From: Acheta domesticus
Taxonomy: Eukaryota > Arthropoda > Insecta > Orthoptera > Gryllidae
Assembly: GCA_031308135.1 (NCBI GenBank)
Contig: JAHLJT010009436.1
Location: forward strand, 123,741,366-123,805,365
DNA length: 64,000 nt
Reading direction: 5' to 3'
Under the pieces are notes generated by a model, which was not told where the DNA came from, did not search any database, and saw only the letters and a list, made by a program, of their open reading frames with translations. Below, piece by piece: positions 61,801 through 64,000 of the stretch. How positions within the stretch are numbered: the first letter of the stretch is position 1; each line of letters starts with the position of its first letter. A program made the translations under genes and the position numbers.

Positions 61801-64000
61801 GAATTCTAGAGGCGACCCTTATTCGCAGTTTGTTCAGTTTACCCATGTTCTTTTTATCTGAACTTCTTTTAAATACCTGAAAACATTGCAAAATCCCACA
61901 AATTAATTGTAGGACATGTCTTCACGGTATTGAACATCTTATTTTTAAGATTAATCAGATATCCACTTTACATACATCATTTTATTTTTAAAAAAAGCAT
62001 TACTGGTTGCTTTTGTGCGAAACCAAATTTGACTACCTCGACTTCGGGTTATGCATATAAATAAGAGTTATAAAAAATGTTCCGACAGCATTATATTTTA
62101 CCGTAAAATTATATTAAAAGTAGAGGTACCTTAACTACCTGGTGTGCTGCTGTAAACATCGCTTTTCTTTTCTCAAAATGTGTGCTGTGAATTTCCATCT
62201 GTACGCAAATTACGCAACTTCAATAGGGTTTAAACGATTATATGAAAGATATGGCAACAATGTATCCGATCACTGTACTGTGCATTGAAACCTACATCAT
62301 TTCACGGAAACTTCATGAAATTTAGGACGTGCGCAGCATTTTCTTCAAAGTCGTCGGCGAACGAAACGGTCCTCTATGAGCGCTTTGCGCCCGTTGAAGG
62401 TGCCTGCTTTTCAGCGTGGACGGATGTCGGGCGCGGTGGGCGAGAGGCCAACGGCGCTCTAGGCGCAGAAGCCTTGCGCTTCCCTGTGCAGAGGACCTCT
62501 ACAGCTGCACGACTCCGCGAAAAGCTGAGGCCGCTGTTTGGAGAAGGAAAAGTTTCGTTTCCTTTCTCGCGTTTCACATGTGGCGAGATCGTTAAGGTCG
62601 ACGACTGACCTGTCGCAATTCGGCACTTTTCAGATCATCTCCTTGTCGTTAATGCTTGCTCATGTACATTTTACAAGCTTTCCTTAATGAATAACACACA
62701 AATTTAATCAGCATATATTTAAATTACCGTACAAAGAATTTGTATTATCCTTTAATTTAGATCGTCGATATCGAATATATAAATATGCTGTATTACAGTT
62801 TTTTTTTCGGCGGTGCAAAACATTTGTTTCATTTACATTTTCATTCAGAGACAAATTTCCTATTGGTTTTTAAATTTCATCCATGTGAAATTACACATTG
62901 ATTATGGCTTAAATAGTTTTAATTATCACTTACAAACATTACTTGTGTTATTCACTAAAGAATTTGCACGTCCGTAGGATTAGTGAACGGCTTTTCTTCA
63001 ATTTATTTCTTGTTTCTTTCACGTCATAGATACGGTATTGAGGTGTTGAAGCAGTGTTGTATTCGCGGTAAAAATAATTCTTGAATGGTGGTTACAATTT
63101 CCCCGATCTTATTGACGTCAATATTGTCATGTGTTTCAGTTTCACTCAAAATGAATGTTCGCAGGCAAAGATTGAAGGTTCCAGATGGAAGTGTGTCCAG
63201 TATTGTGATAATGATTTACTAACTCAGACCATGAAAAAAACATCTTGGCTAGTTAGAATTGTTAGAATTCTTTTTGAGTTCAATTATCTTTTACAGTTGA
63301 TATTTTATACTTGTAAGAGCTTAAGGTTAGTTTTAATTCTGATTTTCAGTAAACATTTTTAACTGTGTTCTGTATCTTTTTCTTAATTTTCCTGCTGAAA
63401 CGTTCCCCTTCTCTCCTCTCACCTACGTCTCACTATTTTTGCCTACATTTCGTTCCGACACTTGCCCTTCGGTGTCATTAATGTCCCTAAAAGAAAAAGT
63501 CCCATAATATGGTTATCAAAACACGTTTACGGATTTGTCAGAAAAAATGTACCGTGTATCGGTTCAAGAAAAGCTCGGTCCTAATTAGGAGTTGTTATCT
63601 CTTGCAGACGCTATCTTGGCCTATAAGATTAAAACATAGCAGTCAATGGTGTGTTTTAAAATGTTAATATGGACGGAAACTATTCTATCTTATACTATTC
63701 TTTAATACTTTTGCGAATTTATTGAATAGAAAGTACTTTTTCATTTAGAAGGAATCTGAAGGCAGTCTTCCCCGAAACCAGAACCGTGCTGAATGAACGC
63801 GTGCGATAAAAGCGCGCTTCTGACATGGCGTAATTTGTCTGCACATCTCATCACATCCTCTCCCGCCGTTTCCTGGCCCCTTTACCGTCGTTCTGTCCTC
63901 CCTGCGTTGGCGTTGATGGGTTGTTGCTCTGTCGTAGGAAAAGTGCTTCCTGTACTTGGAGGCGCCCGTGGAGCGCGTGACCGGCTTCGACACGCCCTTC
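15238..64000 (+). CDS. BCKDHB: Branched-chain 2-oxoacid dehydrogenase E1-beta subunit (gene span)
   Basis: Eight exons in the window: 15238-15406, 15493-15570, 15641-15843, 15915-16070, 16153-16324, 58750-58895, 60857-60943 and 63938 to the edge. Joined, they give 358 residues without a break; vertebrate E1-beta is about 390, so only the C-terminal end is missing. The protein pairs with E1-alpha as an alpha2-beta2 heterotetramer and performs the thiamine-diphosphate-dependent decarboxylation of the 2-oxoacids of Leu, Ile and Val in the mitochondrial matrix. Diagnostic blocks include [67 protein letters not shown] and HEAPLTGGF. Intron 5 is about 42.4 kb and contains a complete Hsp70 gene on the other strand. 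Confidence 0.95.
15493..15570 (+). CDS. BCKDHB: BCKDHB exon 2
   Basis: Starts after TTGCAG and encodes [20 protein letters not shown], the first helix of the E1-beta pyrimidine-binding (transketolase-like) domain. It ends in phase 1 before GTAGTT. Confidence 0.92.
15641..15843 (+). CDS. BCKDHB: BCKDHB exon 3
   Basis: Starts after TTTCAG and encodes [13 protein letters not shown], the [12 protein letters not shown] loop and [14 protein letters not shown]. These are the strongly conserved E1-beta segments that form the cofactor-side face and subunit interface. Ends in phase 0 before GTAGGG. Confidence 0.95.
15915..16070 (+). CDS. BCKDHB: BCKDHB exon 4
   Basis: 52 codons beginning [13 protein letters not shown] and including [21 protein letters not shown]. 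The YHSQSPEA block is characteristic of E1-beta. Donor is GTTATG, weaker than usual. Confidence 0.93.
16153..16324 (+). CDS. BCKDHB: BCKDHB exon 5
   Basis: Encodes [20 protein letters not shown] through [12 protein letters not shown] to the linker before the C-terminal transketolase domain. Ends in phase 1 at GTAAGA, the 5' end of the 42.4-kb intron. Codons are A/T-ending, like exons 1-4. Confidence 0.94.
16325..18586 (+). other. Start of the giant BCKDHB intron
   Basis: AT-rich to about 17150, then a stretch of roughly 1.4 kb with nearer-balanced composition, short open frames only and no recognised homology. It ends exactly at the CTAG of a Helitron-like terminus at 18587. Confidence 0.4.
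18587..18960 (-). mobile_element. Helitron-like element, minus strand
   Basis: On the minus strand the sequence ends in GCGAGAGTTCTCGC (a perfect 6-bp stem hairpin, 18613-18600), nine bases, CTAG (18590-18587), then T. This is a textbook Helitron 3' end inserted before T. The adjacent sequence to about 18960 recurs at 19584-19950. No Rep/helicase code is visible, so the copy is non-autonomous or truncated, and its 5' end is not resolved. Confidence 0.6.
19584..19950 (-). mobile_element. Second copy of the same Helitron-like element
   Basis: Shares the hairpin end (GTGAGAGTTCTCGCAC on the minus strand, 19608-19593) and the following 350 bases with the copy starting at 18587, in the same orientation and about 1 kb away. 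The CTAG tip is mutated here. The sequences differ by many substitutions and small gaps, so this is an old pair. Confidence 0.55.
19951..21959 (+). other. BCKDHB intron 5, no gene seen
   Basis: AT-rich intron sequence. Around 21512-21530 a GATTCGAATCC motif resembles a tRNA box B and could mark a SINE remnant, but no box A or body boundary was clear. Short open frames at 21467-21696 on both strands have no recognised homology. Confidence 0.3.
21970..22200. other. GC-rich island
   Basis: A sharp GC- and CpG-rich block in AT-rich intron, about 740 bases beyond the Hsp70 stop codon. Frames through it give low-complexity Arg/Ala/Pro/Gly text and no domain. A candidate poly(A) signal for Hsp70 (AATAAA on the minus strand, 22354-22349) lies before it, so it is probably outside the Hsp70 transcript. 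Confidence 0.5.
22349..22354 (-). promoter_or_regulatory. Candidate Hsp70 poly(A) signal
   Basis: AATAAA on the minus strand about 580 bases past the Hsp70 stop codon. It is a plausible but unproven signal; others exist nearby in AT-rich DNA. Confidence 0.25.
22937..23438 (-). CDS. Hsp70 exon E: lid and acidic tail
   Basis: Begins by completing a Gly codon, then [11 protein letters not shown], the helical lid through [11 protein letters not shown] and [20 protein letters not shown] (to about residue 613). The last 99 residues replace the normal Gly/Met/Pro-rich tail with a disordered region. It holds two similar units, [20 protein letters not shown] (from residue 628) and [17 protein letters not shown] (from residue 665), separated by an Ala/Ser/Pro linker, then a basic/Tyr/Pro segment and GVTIEEVD. 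The frame stays open with a normal stop (TGA, 22939-22937), and the retained EEVD shows that the frame is genuine. Confidence 0.9.
22937..40281 (-). CDS. Hsp70 chaperone with acidic C-terminal tail (gene span, nested)
   Basis: Five coding exons on the minus strand: A 40281-39865, B 37967-37380, C 34433-34110, D 25143-24836 and E 23438-22937. All junctions are GT-AG and in frame (phases 0, 0, 0, 2). They encode 712 residues, against about 640-650 for usual cytosolic Hsp70. Signatures seen: [28 protein letters not shown] and [13 protein letters not shown] in the ATPase domain; a normal peptide-binding domain and lid; terminal TIEEVD for TPR co-chaperones. There is no ER or mitochondrial signal, so it is cytosolic/nuclear. 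Segment choice ([26 protein letters not shown]) is closest to the insect inducible Hsp70/Hsp68 type, which usually lacks introns. The whole gene lies inside BCKDHB intron 5. Confidence 0.93.
23479..23706. mobile_element. Foldback element at the 3' end of the last Hsp70 intron
   Basis: Bases 23479-23583 and 23604-23706 are inverted copies over roughly 100 bases with a 20-base loop; the innermost GTCGCATGATCGC / GCGATCATGCGAC is perfect. The outer ends carry CTAACT(C/T)TGCCCCTCAA. It starts only about 40 bases from the exon E acceptor. No coding capacity; MITE-like. Confidence 0.8.
23707..24699 (-). other. Interior of the last Hsp70 intron
   Basis: No exon or RNA gene is recognised. Around 24570-24615 there are repeated AGCGCTG-type palindromes. 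Short frames have no homology. Confidence 0.35.
24700..24806. repeat. Inverted repeat at the 5' end of the last Hsp70 intron
   Basis: AATCAGCTGTTT at 24700-24711 is perfectly inverted at 24795-24806, and the arms continue inward with matching CCAATC(A/G)GGAGCTTA and TGACGTCAC blocks, giving arms of about 50 bases. It ends about 24 bases from the exon D donor site (GTGAGT, 24835-24830). Confidence 0.75.
24836..25143 (-). CDS. Hsp70 exon D: peptide-binding domain
   Basis: Encodes [40 protein letters not shown], the start of the lid ([18 protein letters not shown]) and RNRVEG. This is the substrate-binding beta domain, complete by comparison with other Hsp70s. Ends in phase 2 before GTGAGT. Strongly G/C-ending codons. 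Confidence 0.95.
25230..25410 (+). repeat. Possible tRNA-derived SINE with (AAT)n end
   Basis: GTAGCTACTAAGC resembles box A and, about 65 bases later, AGTTCGATTCTC resembles box B, followed by an AT-rich stretch ending in AAT/ATT repeats at 25379-25412. The spacing is long for an intact promoter and ends are unclear. Confidence 0.35.
25440..25680 (+). mobile_element. LINE 3'-end fragment with (AAT)n tail
   Basis: Frames between 25450 and 25600 give [10 protein letters not shown] and, after a shift, DKLEVRR, resembling the segment (KILKYKDL.IEVRRMW) that closes ORF2 of several insect LINEs. The unit ends in a perfect (AAT)n tract at 25632-25680, as LINE tails often do. It is short and broken. 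Confidence 0.4.
26400..26671 (-). repeat. tRNA-derived SINE, minus strand
   Basis: The minus strand from 26671 starts with a tRNA-like head: box-A-like GGTGGCTCATCGGCAGCG and box-B-like GGAATCGATTCC, then GGTCGAGGC. A non-coding body follows to about 26400. It lies in Hsp70 intron C-D. It differs from the SINEs at 670, 27480, 29181 and 47601. Confidence 0.6.
26700..27480 (-). other. Hsp70 intron C-D, no features
   Basis: AT-rich intron; only chance open frames. Confidence 0.35.
27481..27655 (-). repeat. tRNA-derived SINE, minus strand
   Basis: Minus-strand head from about 27655: TGCCCGGTGGACAAGATCGC (box-A-like) and GTTCGAGTCCCG (box B) spaced as in a tRNA gene, ending CTCGGGC, followed by a short body. 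It is not a functional tRNA gene, as the arms do not pair fully. Located in Hsp70 intron C-D. Confidence 0.6.
27800..27960. other. GC-rich island
   Basis: Short GC/CpG-rich block in AT-rich intron. Frames give low-complexity Arg/Ala/Pro text. No exon recognised. Confidence 0.4.
28600..28810. other. GC-rich island
   Basis: About 200 bases of GC/CpG-rich DNA with open frames on both strands and no recognisable protein. Confidence 0.4.
29181..29700 (+). repeat. tRNA-derived SINE, long family, copy 1
   Basis: The head has box-A-like TGTAGCTCAGAGCA and box-B-like AGGATTCAAGAC. A roughly 440-base body contains CACCAGGCGAATGCCGAAGC and GCAGTACCCTA and ends in a distinctive GACGCGCCCGGAAATCAATT. 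The body recurs at 52611-52955 and the end at 53301-53445. Three copies with a shared 3' end and one tRNA-like head support an SINE family, possibly with a LINE-borrowed tail. Confidence 0.7.
29701..31088 (-). other. Hsp70 intron C-D, no gene seen
   Basis: Mostly AT-rich. The part at 30120-30380 is more balanced in composition and open in one frame, with no recognised homology. Confidence 0.3.
31089..31991. mobile_element. Tigger/pogo-like DNA transposon remnant
   Basis: Left end CAGTAGACTCCGATTATAGT is preceded by TA, and the right end inverted reads AGTCGACTCCGATTATACTG, the typical terminal repeat of Tigger/pogo elements. The interior (about 900 bp) keeps a short frame near 31650-31740 ([17 protein letters not shown]) resembling the C-terminal region of pogo-type transposases; the catalytic part is missing. 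It is an internally deleted copy in Hsp70 intron C-D. The right-hand TA duplication is degraded. Confidence 0.7.
31992..34109 (-). other. Hsp70 intron C-D, first part
   Basis: No repeat boundary or exon recognised. Short frames on both strands (32315-32557, 32900-33319, 33501-33957) have no homology that I can see. Confidence 0.35.
34110..34433 (-). CDS. Hsp70 exon C: end of ATPase domain
   Basis: 108 codons beginning [20 protein letters not shown] (third Hsp70 signature), then [20 protein letters not shown], the interdomain linker region [20 protein letters not shown] and [20 protein letters not shown]. Phase 0 on both sides. Confidence 0.96.
34434..35751 (-). other. Hsp70 intron B-C, no features except short tandem repeats
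   Basis: AT-rich. A block at 35285-35425 repeats ATGGAA units and carries the duplicated segment ATGTACTTCACTAATTGAAT. Another short duplication, CATATGCAATTCAT, is at 35550-35600. Confidence 0.5.
35752..35945 (-). CDS. Candidate exon of unknown origin in Hsp70 intron B-C
   Basis: A minus-strand open frame gives [40 protein letters not shown] and [18 protein letters not shown], complex protein-like text quite unlike the low-complexity frames nearby. It ends at a consensus donor, CAG|GTAAAC (35752 / 35751-35746). The ATG at 36007 is in frame but runs through a proline-coding C tract. No strong acceptor with a pyrimidine tract is visible. It could be a captured exon of another gene, a nested gene's exon or chance. 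I do not recognise the family. It cannot join Hsp70, whose exons B and C splice directly. Confidence 0.35.
35950..36285. other. GC-rich island
   Basis: CpG-rich block with a G/C homopolymer at 35993-36003, next to the candidate exon on its 5' side. Frames give low-complexity text only. Confidence 0.45.
36286..37379 (-). other. Hsp70 intron B-C, first part
   Basis: AT-rich, no exon or repeat recognised. Confidence 0.35.
37380..37967 (-). CDS. Hsp70 exon B: core of ATPase domain
   Basis: 196 codons beginning [20 protein letters not shown], then [20 protein letters not shown], the second signature [47 protein letters not shown] and KADIDE. Intact, with no deviation at the phosphate-binding loops. 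Phase 0 on both sides. Confidence 0.97.
37968..39864 (-). other. Hsp70 intron A-B
   Basis: 1,897 bases, AT-rich, without recognisable repeats, exons or RNA genes. Confidence 0.5.
39865..40281 (-). CDS. Hsp70 exon A: start and first part of ATPase domain
   Basis: Starts with ATG at 40281-40279 giving [20 protein letters not shown], the family's N-terminus with three extra residues. It continues [20 protein letters not shown] to [10 protein letters not shown] before donor GTAAGG (39864). The reading frame is open further upstream, but this ATG is chosen because all cytosolic Hsp70s begin here. Confidence 0.96.
40282..40560 (-). promoter_or_regulatory. Hsp70 promoter region with TATA box
   Basis: The minus strand has TATATAAAGG at 40426-40417, about 140 bases before the start codon, so transcription should begin near 40395. 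The region is CpG-rich. By eye I find no array of alternating GAA/TTC units spaced as a heat-shock element within about 300 bases, so heat induction is not supported by the sequence. A GTTGCCATGAC motif just upstream resembles half of an RFX X-box. Confidence 0.6.
40561..40745. other. GC-rich flank of the Hsp70 promoter
   Basis: CpG-rich sequence continuing upstream from the promoter, with no coding signal. Together with exon A it forms a GC island of nearly 900 bases. Confidence 0.45.
40746..42545 (+). other. BCKDHB intron 5, no gene seen
   Basis: AT-rich. Short tandem duplications occur at 40995-41065 (AGTAATATTCATCGT twice) and 41125-41180 (TTGTAAATATTTCCAG twice). Confidence 0.4.
42546..42830 (+). 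pseudogene. Possible relic of a repeat-encoded ORF
   Basis: One frame gives [31 protein letters not shown] and [10 protein letters not shown] before a stop. The W..L...CRK..PF..........F.DF pattern recalls an uncharacterised ORF found in many insect repeats. It is short, has an upstream stop and lacks a defined boundary. Confidence 0.3.
42831..44399 (+). other. BCKDHB intron 5, no gene seen
   Basis: No exon recognised. A tandem duplication of about 35 bases (containing TCTTAAGGAATTTCTTAATT) occurs at 44061-44120. Confidence 0.4.
44400..44930. other. GC-rich island, largest outside exons
   Basis: About 500 bases of CpG-rich DNA, open on both strands in several frames with Arg/Ala/Pro/Gly text and no recognisable domain. 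Could be an unannotated promoter or a non-coding first exon. Confidence 0.45.
45555..46690 (+). repeat. Dispersed repeat sharing its end with 58180
   Basis: The first 300 bases from CTAGTGGTGCTACAGAATGG match the inverted sequence ending at 58180, including TATTAGTTTT.(A)TTTCCTT and CATTTTCTTAATTTTTCGGT blocks. About 165 bases of different sequence interrupt it here (near 45620-45750). The remainder to about 46690 has no coding sequence that I recognise. Confidence 0.55.
46691..47600 (+). other. BCKDHB intron 5, no gene seen
   Basis: AT-rich. A short duplication (ATAGAGA.GATTTGATAGTA) is at 46738-46785. Confidence 0.35.
47601..47945 (+). repeat. tRNA-derived SINE with (CTAA)n tail
   Basis: The head CGATGGTGTAACGGTTAGCG is a close match to box A of a tRNA gene, and CCAAGTTCGCGGG stands for box B 25-30 bases later. 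A body of about 280 bases ends in CTAACTAACTAAC. A pol III head plus short tandem tail is diagnostic of a SINE. Confidence 0.72.
48441..49350 (-). mobile_element. Helitron fragment with broken helicase
   Basis: Minus-strand frames from about 49340 to 48640 encode, in order, [89 protein letters not shown] and, shifted, [12 protein letters not shown]. This is the C-terminal end of the PIF1-like helicase of Helitron Rep-helicase proteins. At least two frameshifts and internal stops make it a dead copy. Past its stop, the minus strand reads CGCGGCAGCAACGCG, eleven bases, then CTAG at 48444-48441, fitting a Helitron 3' end. The Rep domain is absent. Confidence 0.75.
49520..49810 (-). mobile_element. 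Helitron-like 3' end plus (CA)n/(CT)n tract
   Basis: On the minus strand GCAGGGCAACGTCTGC (49548-49533) forms a hairpin, then nine bases, then CTAG (49523-49520). The layout and sequence parallel 9753-9781, which has the opposite orientation. Next to it a CA/CT microsatellite fills about 49549-49705, again like the other copy's GA tract. A second GGCAACGCCCAGC block near 49757 may be part of the same element. Confidence 0.5.
49811..50480 (+). other. BCKDHB intron 5, no features
   Basis: AT-rich, nothing recognised. Confidence 0.35.
50481..50835. other. GC-rich island
   Basis: CpG-rich block with a (CG)n-like tract near 50657-50673. It repeats GAATAACCGA twice (about 50626 and 50736). No protein recognised. 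Confidence 0.45.
51530..51765. other. GC-rich island with tRNA-like box B
   Basis: GGGTTCGAATCCCGG at 51560-51575 is a perfect pol III box B, but no matching box A lies at tRNA spacing, so this may be a SINE fragment. The CpG-rich DNA that follows encodes nothing recognisable. Confidence 0.35.
51766..52610 (+). other. BCKDHB intron 5, no features
   Basis: AT-rich, nothing recognised. Confidence 0.35.
52611..52955 (+). repeat. SINE, long family, copy 2 (truncated head)
   Basis: Matches the body of the SINE at 29181-29700 from CACCAGGCGAA(C)TGCCGAAGC onward (GCAGTACCCTA, GGGCCA.GG.CC.CGCGCGAT) to a degraded version of its end. The tRNA-like head is missing. A G run of nine lies at 52846-52854. 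Confidence 0.65.
53301..53445 (-). repeat. SINE, long family, copy 3 (3' end only)
   Basis: On the minus strand the segment ends GACCTTAGCAGTTAGACGCG, then CCCGGAATCA and ATCAATCAA, matching the 3' end of the copy at 29181-29700. Upstream minus-strand sequence TCCCGCGATAAAAAAATACC corresponds only loosely. Confidence 0.5.
53446..55060 (+). other. BCKDHB intron 5, no gene seen
   Basis: AT-rich sequence with chance open frames on both strands; nothing recognised. Confidence 0.35.
55061..55290. other. GC-rich island
   Basis: CpG-rich, open in several frames on both strands with Arg/Ala/Pro/Gly text. No domain. Confidence 0.45.
55700..58180 (-). repeat. Composite repeat with internal diverged tandem units
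   Basis: A segment anchored by TTAATATT.ACATTA recurs near 55975, 56153, 56450, 57458 and, more diverged, 57765. Each is followed by a cluster such as TTGTGAGTACAAG, CTTCAAAT and TTCTCGAAAA, with CTCAAAAACGG(T/C)TCCAAATT between. The units are about 180-310 bases and are split by a 900-base middle part (56520-57420) carrying a GACGGACAGA-type run. The outer end, inverted from 58180, equals the repeat beginning at 45555, and the middle part equals 1418-1800. No transposase or reverse transcriptase is recognised. Confidence 0.6.
58181..58749 (+). other. End of BCKDHB intron 5
   Basis: No repeat or exon recognised. The intron ends GTGTGCAG immediately before exon 6. Confidence 0.5.
58750..58895 (+). 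CDS. BCKDHB: BCKDHB exon 6
   Basis: Starts after GTGCAG by completing the Gly codon left open by exon 5. It encodes [20 protein letters not shown] and [19 protein letters not shown], the first half of the C-terminal transketolase domain. Ends in phase 0 before GTGAGT. Codons are strongly G/C-ending, in contrast to exons 1-5. Confidence 0.94.
58896..60856 (+). other. BCKDHB intron 6
   Basis: 1,961 bases, AT-rich, no features recognised. Confidence 0.5.
60857..60943 (+). CDS. BCKDHB: BCKDHB exon 7
   Basis: 29 codons, [20 protein letters not shown] then GAEIAATIQ, after CCGCAG and before GTGAGC. The HEAPLTGGF block is a hallmark of E1-beta subunits. Confidence 0.95.
60944..63937 (+). other. 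BCKDHB intron 7
   Basis: 2,994 bases. Mostly AT-rich; a more GC-rich block at 62335-62600 is open on both strands without recognised homology. Ends GTCGTAG. Confidence 0.45.
63938..64000 (+). CDS. BCKDHB: BCKDHB exon 8 (runs off the window)
   Basis: 21 codons, [20 protein letters not shown] then F, continuing beyond the edge. By comparison with vertebrate E1-beta about 25 residues should remain. Confidence 0.93.

Noticed and set aside
62285..62608. 107-codon ORF in BCKDHB intron 7
   Set aside because: No recognised homology, open on both strands and no splice or promoter support.
63745..63993. 82-codon minus-strand ORF at the right edge
   Set aside because: Antisense to BCKDHB exon 8 and its acceptor region.

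Overview
This is animal nuclear DNA and almost certainly from an insect. Genes are split into phase-consistent exons with GT-AG introns, intron and intergenic DNA is AT-rich and full of degraded transposons and tRNA-derived SINEs, and two of the three recognisable genes have clear insect-type proteins. The very long introns (one of about 42 kb) and dense SINE/Helitron/LINE debris suggest a large-genome, probably polyneopteran insect (stick insect, cockroach or orthopteran grade). I cannot name the species.

Layout. 1-250: last exon of an unidentified plus-strand gene. 251-12238: gene-poor AT-rich DNA with a SINE, a broken arthropod repeat ORF (about 5225-5900), a LINE reverse-transcriptase relic (7490-8280, minus), a long hairpin (9029-9312) and a Helitron-like 3' end (9753-9781). 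12239-14865 (minus): a small GPI-anchored Ly6/uPAR protein gene with two interchangeable copies of its second coding exon. It lies head to head, 372 bp apart, with BCKDHB (15238 to beyond 64000, plus), which encodes the mitochondrial branched-chain 2-oxoacid dehydrogenase E1-beta subunit. Eight BCKDHB exons are in the window and only about the last 25 residues are missing.

BCKDHB intron 5 runs from 16325 to 58749. Nested in it on the opposite strand is a complete five-exon cytosolic Hsp70 gene (coding 40281 down to 22937; 712 residues). Its ATPase and peptide-binding parts are typical of the Hsp70/Hsp68 type. The usual Gly/Met/Pro-rich tail is replaced by a roughly 99-residue disordered tail with two acidic repeat units, while the terminal EEVD is kept. 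The rest of the intron holds SINEs of several families, a pogo/Tigger-like element, a Helitron helicase relic with Helitron-type 3' ends, a 2.5-kb composite repeat, foldback elements and several GC-rich islands without recognisable exons.

Base composition changes inside BCKDHB: exons 1-5 and the Ly6 gene use A/T-ending codons, while Hsp70 and BCKDHB exons 6-8 use G/C-ending codons. I found no rRNA gene, functional tRNA gene or CRISPR array. The points most worth a second look are the Hsp70 acidic tail, the swappable Ly6 half-domain exons, the nested Hsp70 arrangement and the palindromes that sit against both ends of the last Hsp70 intron.
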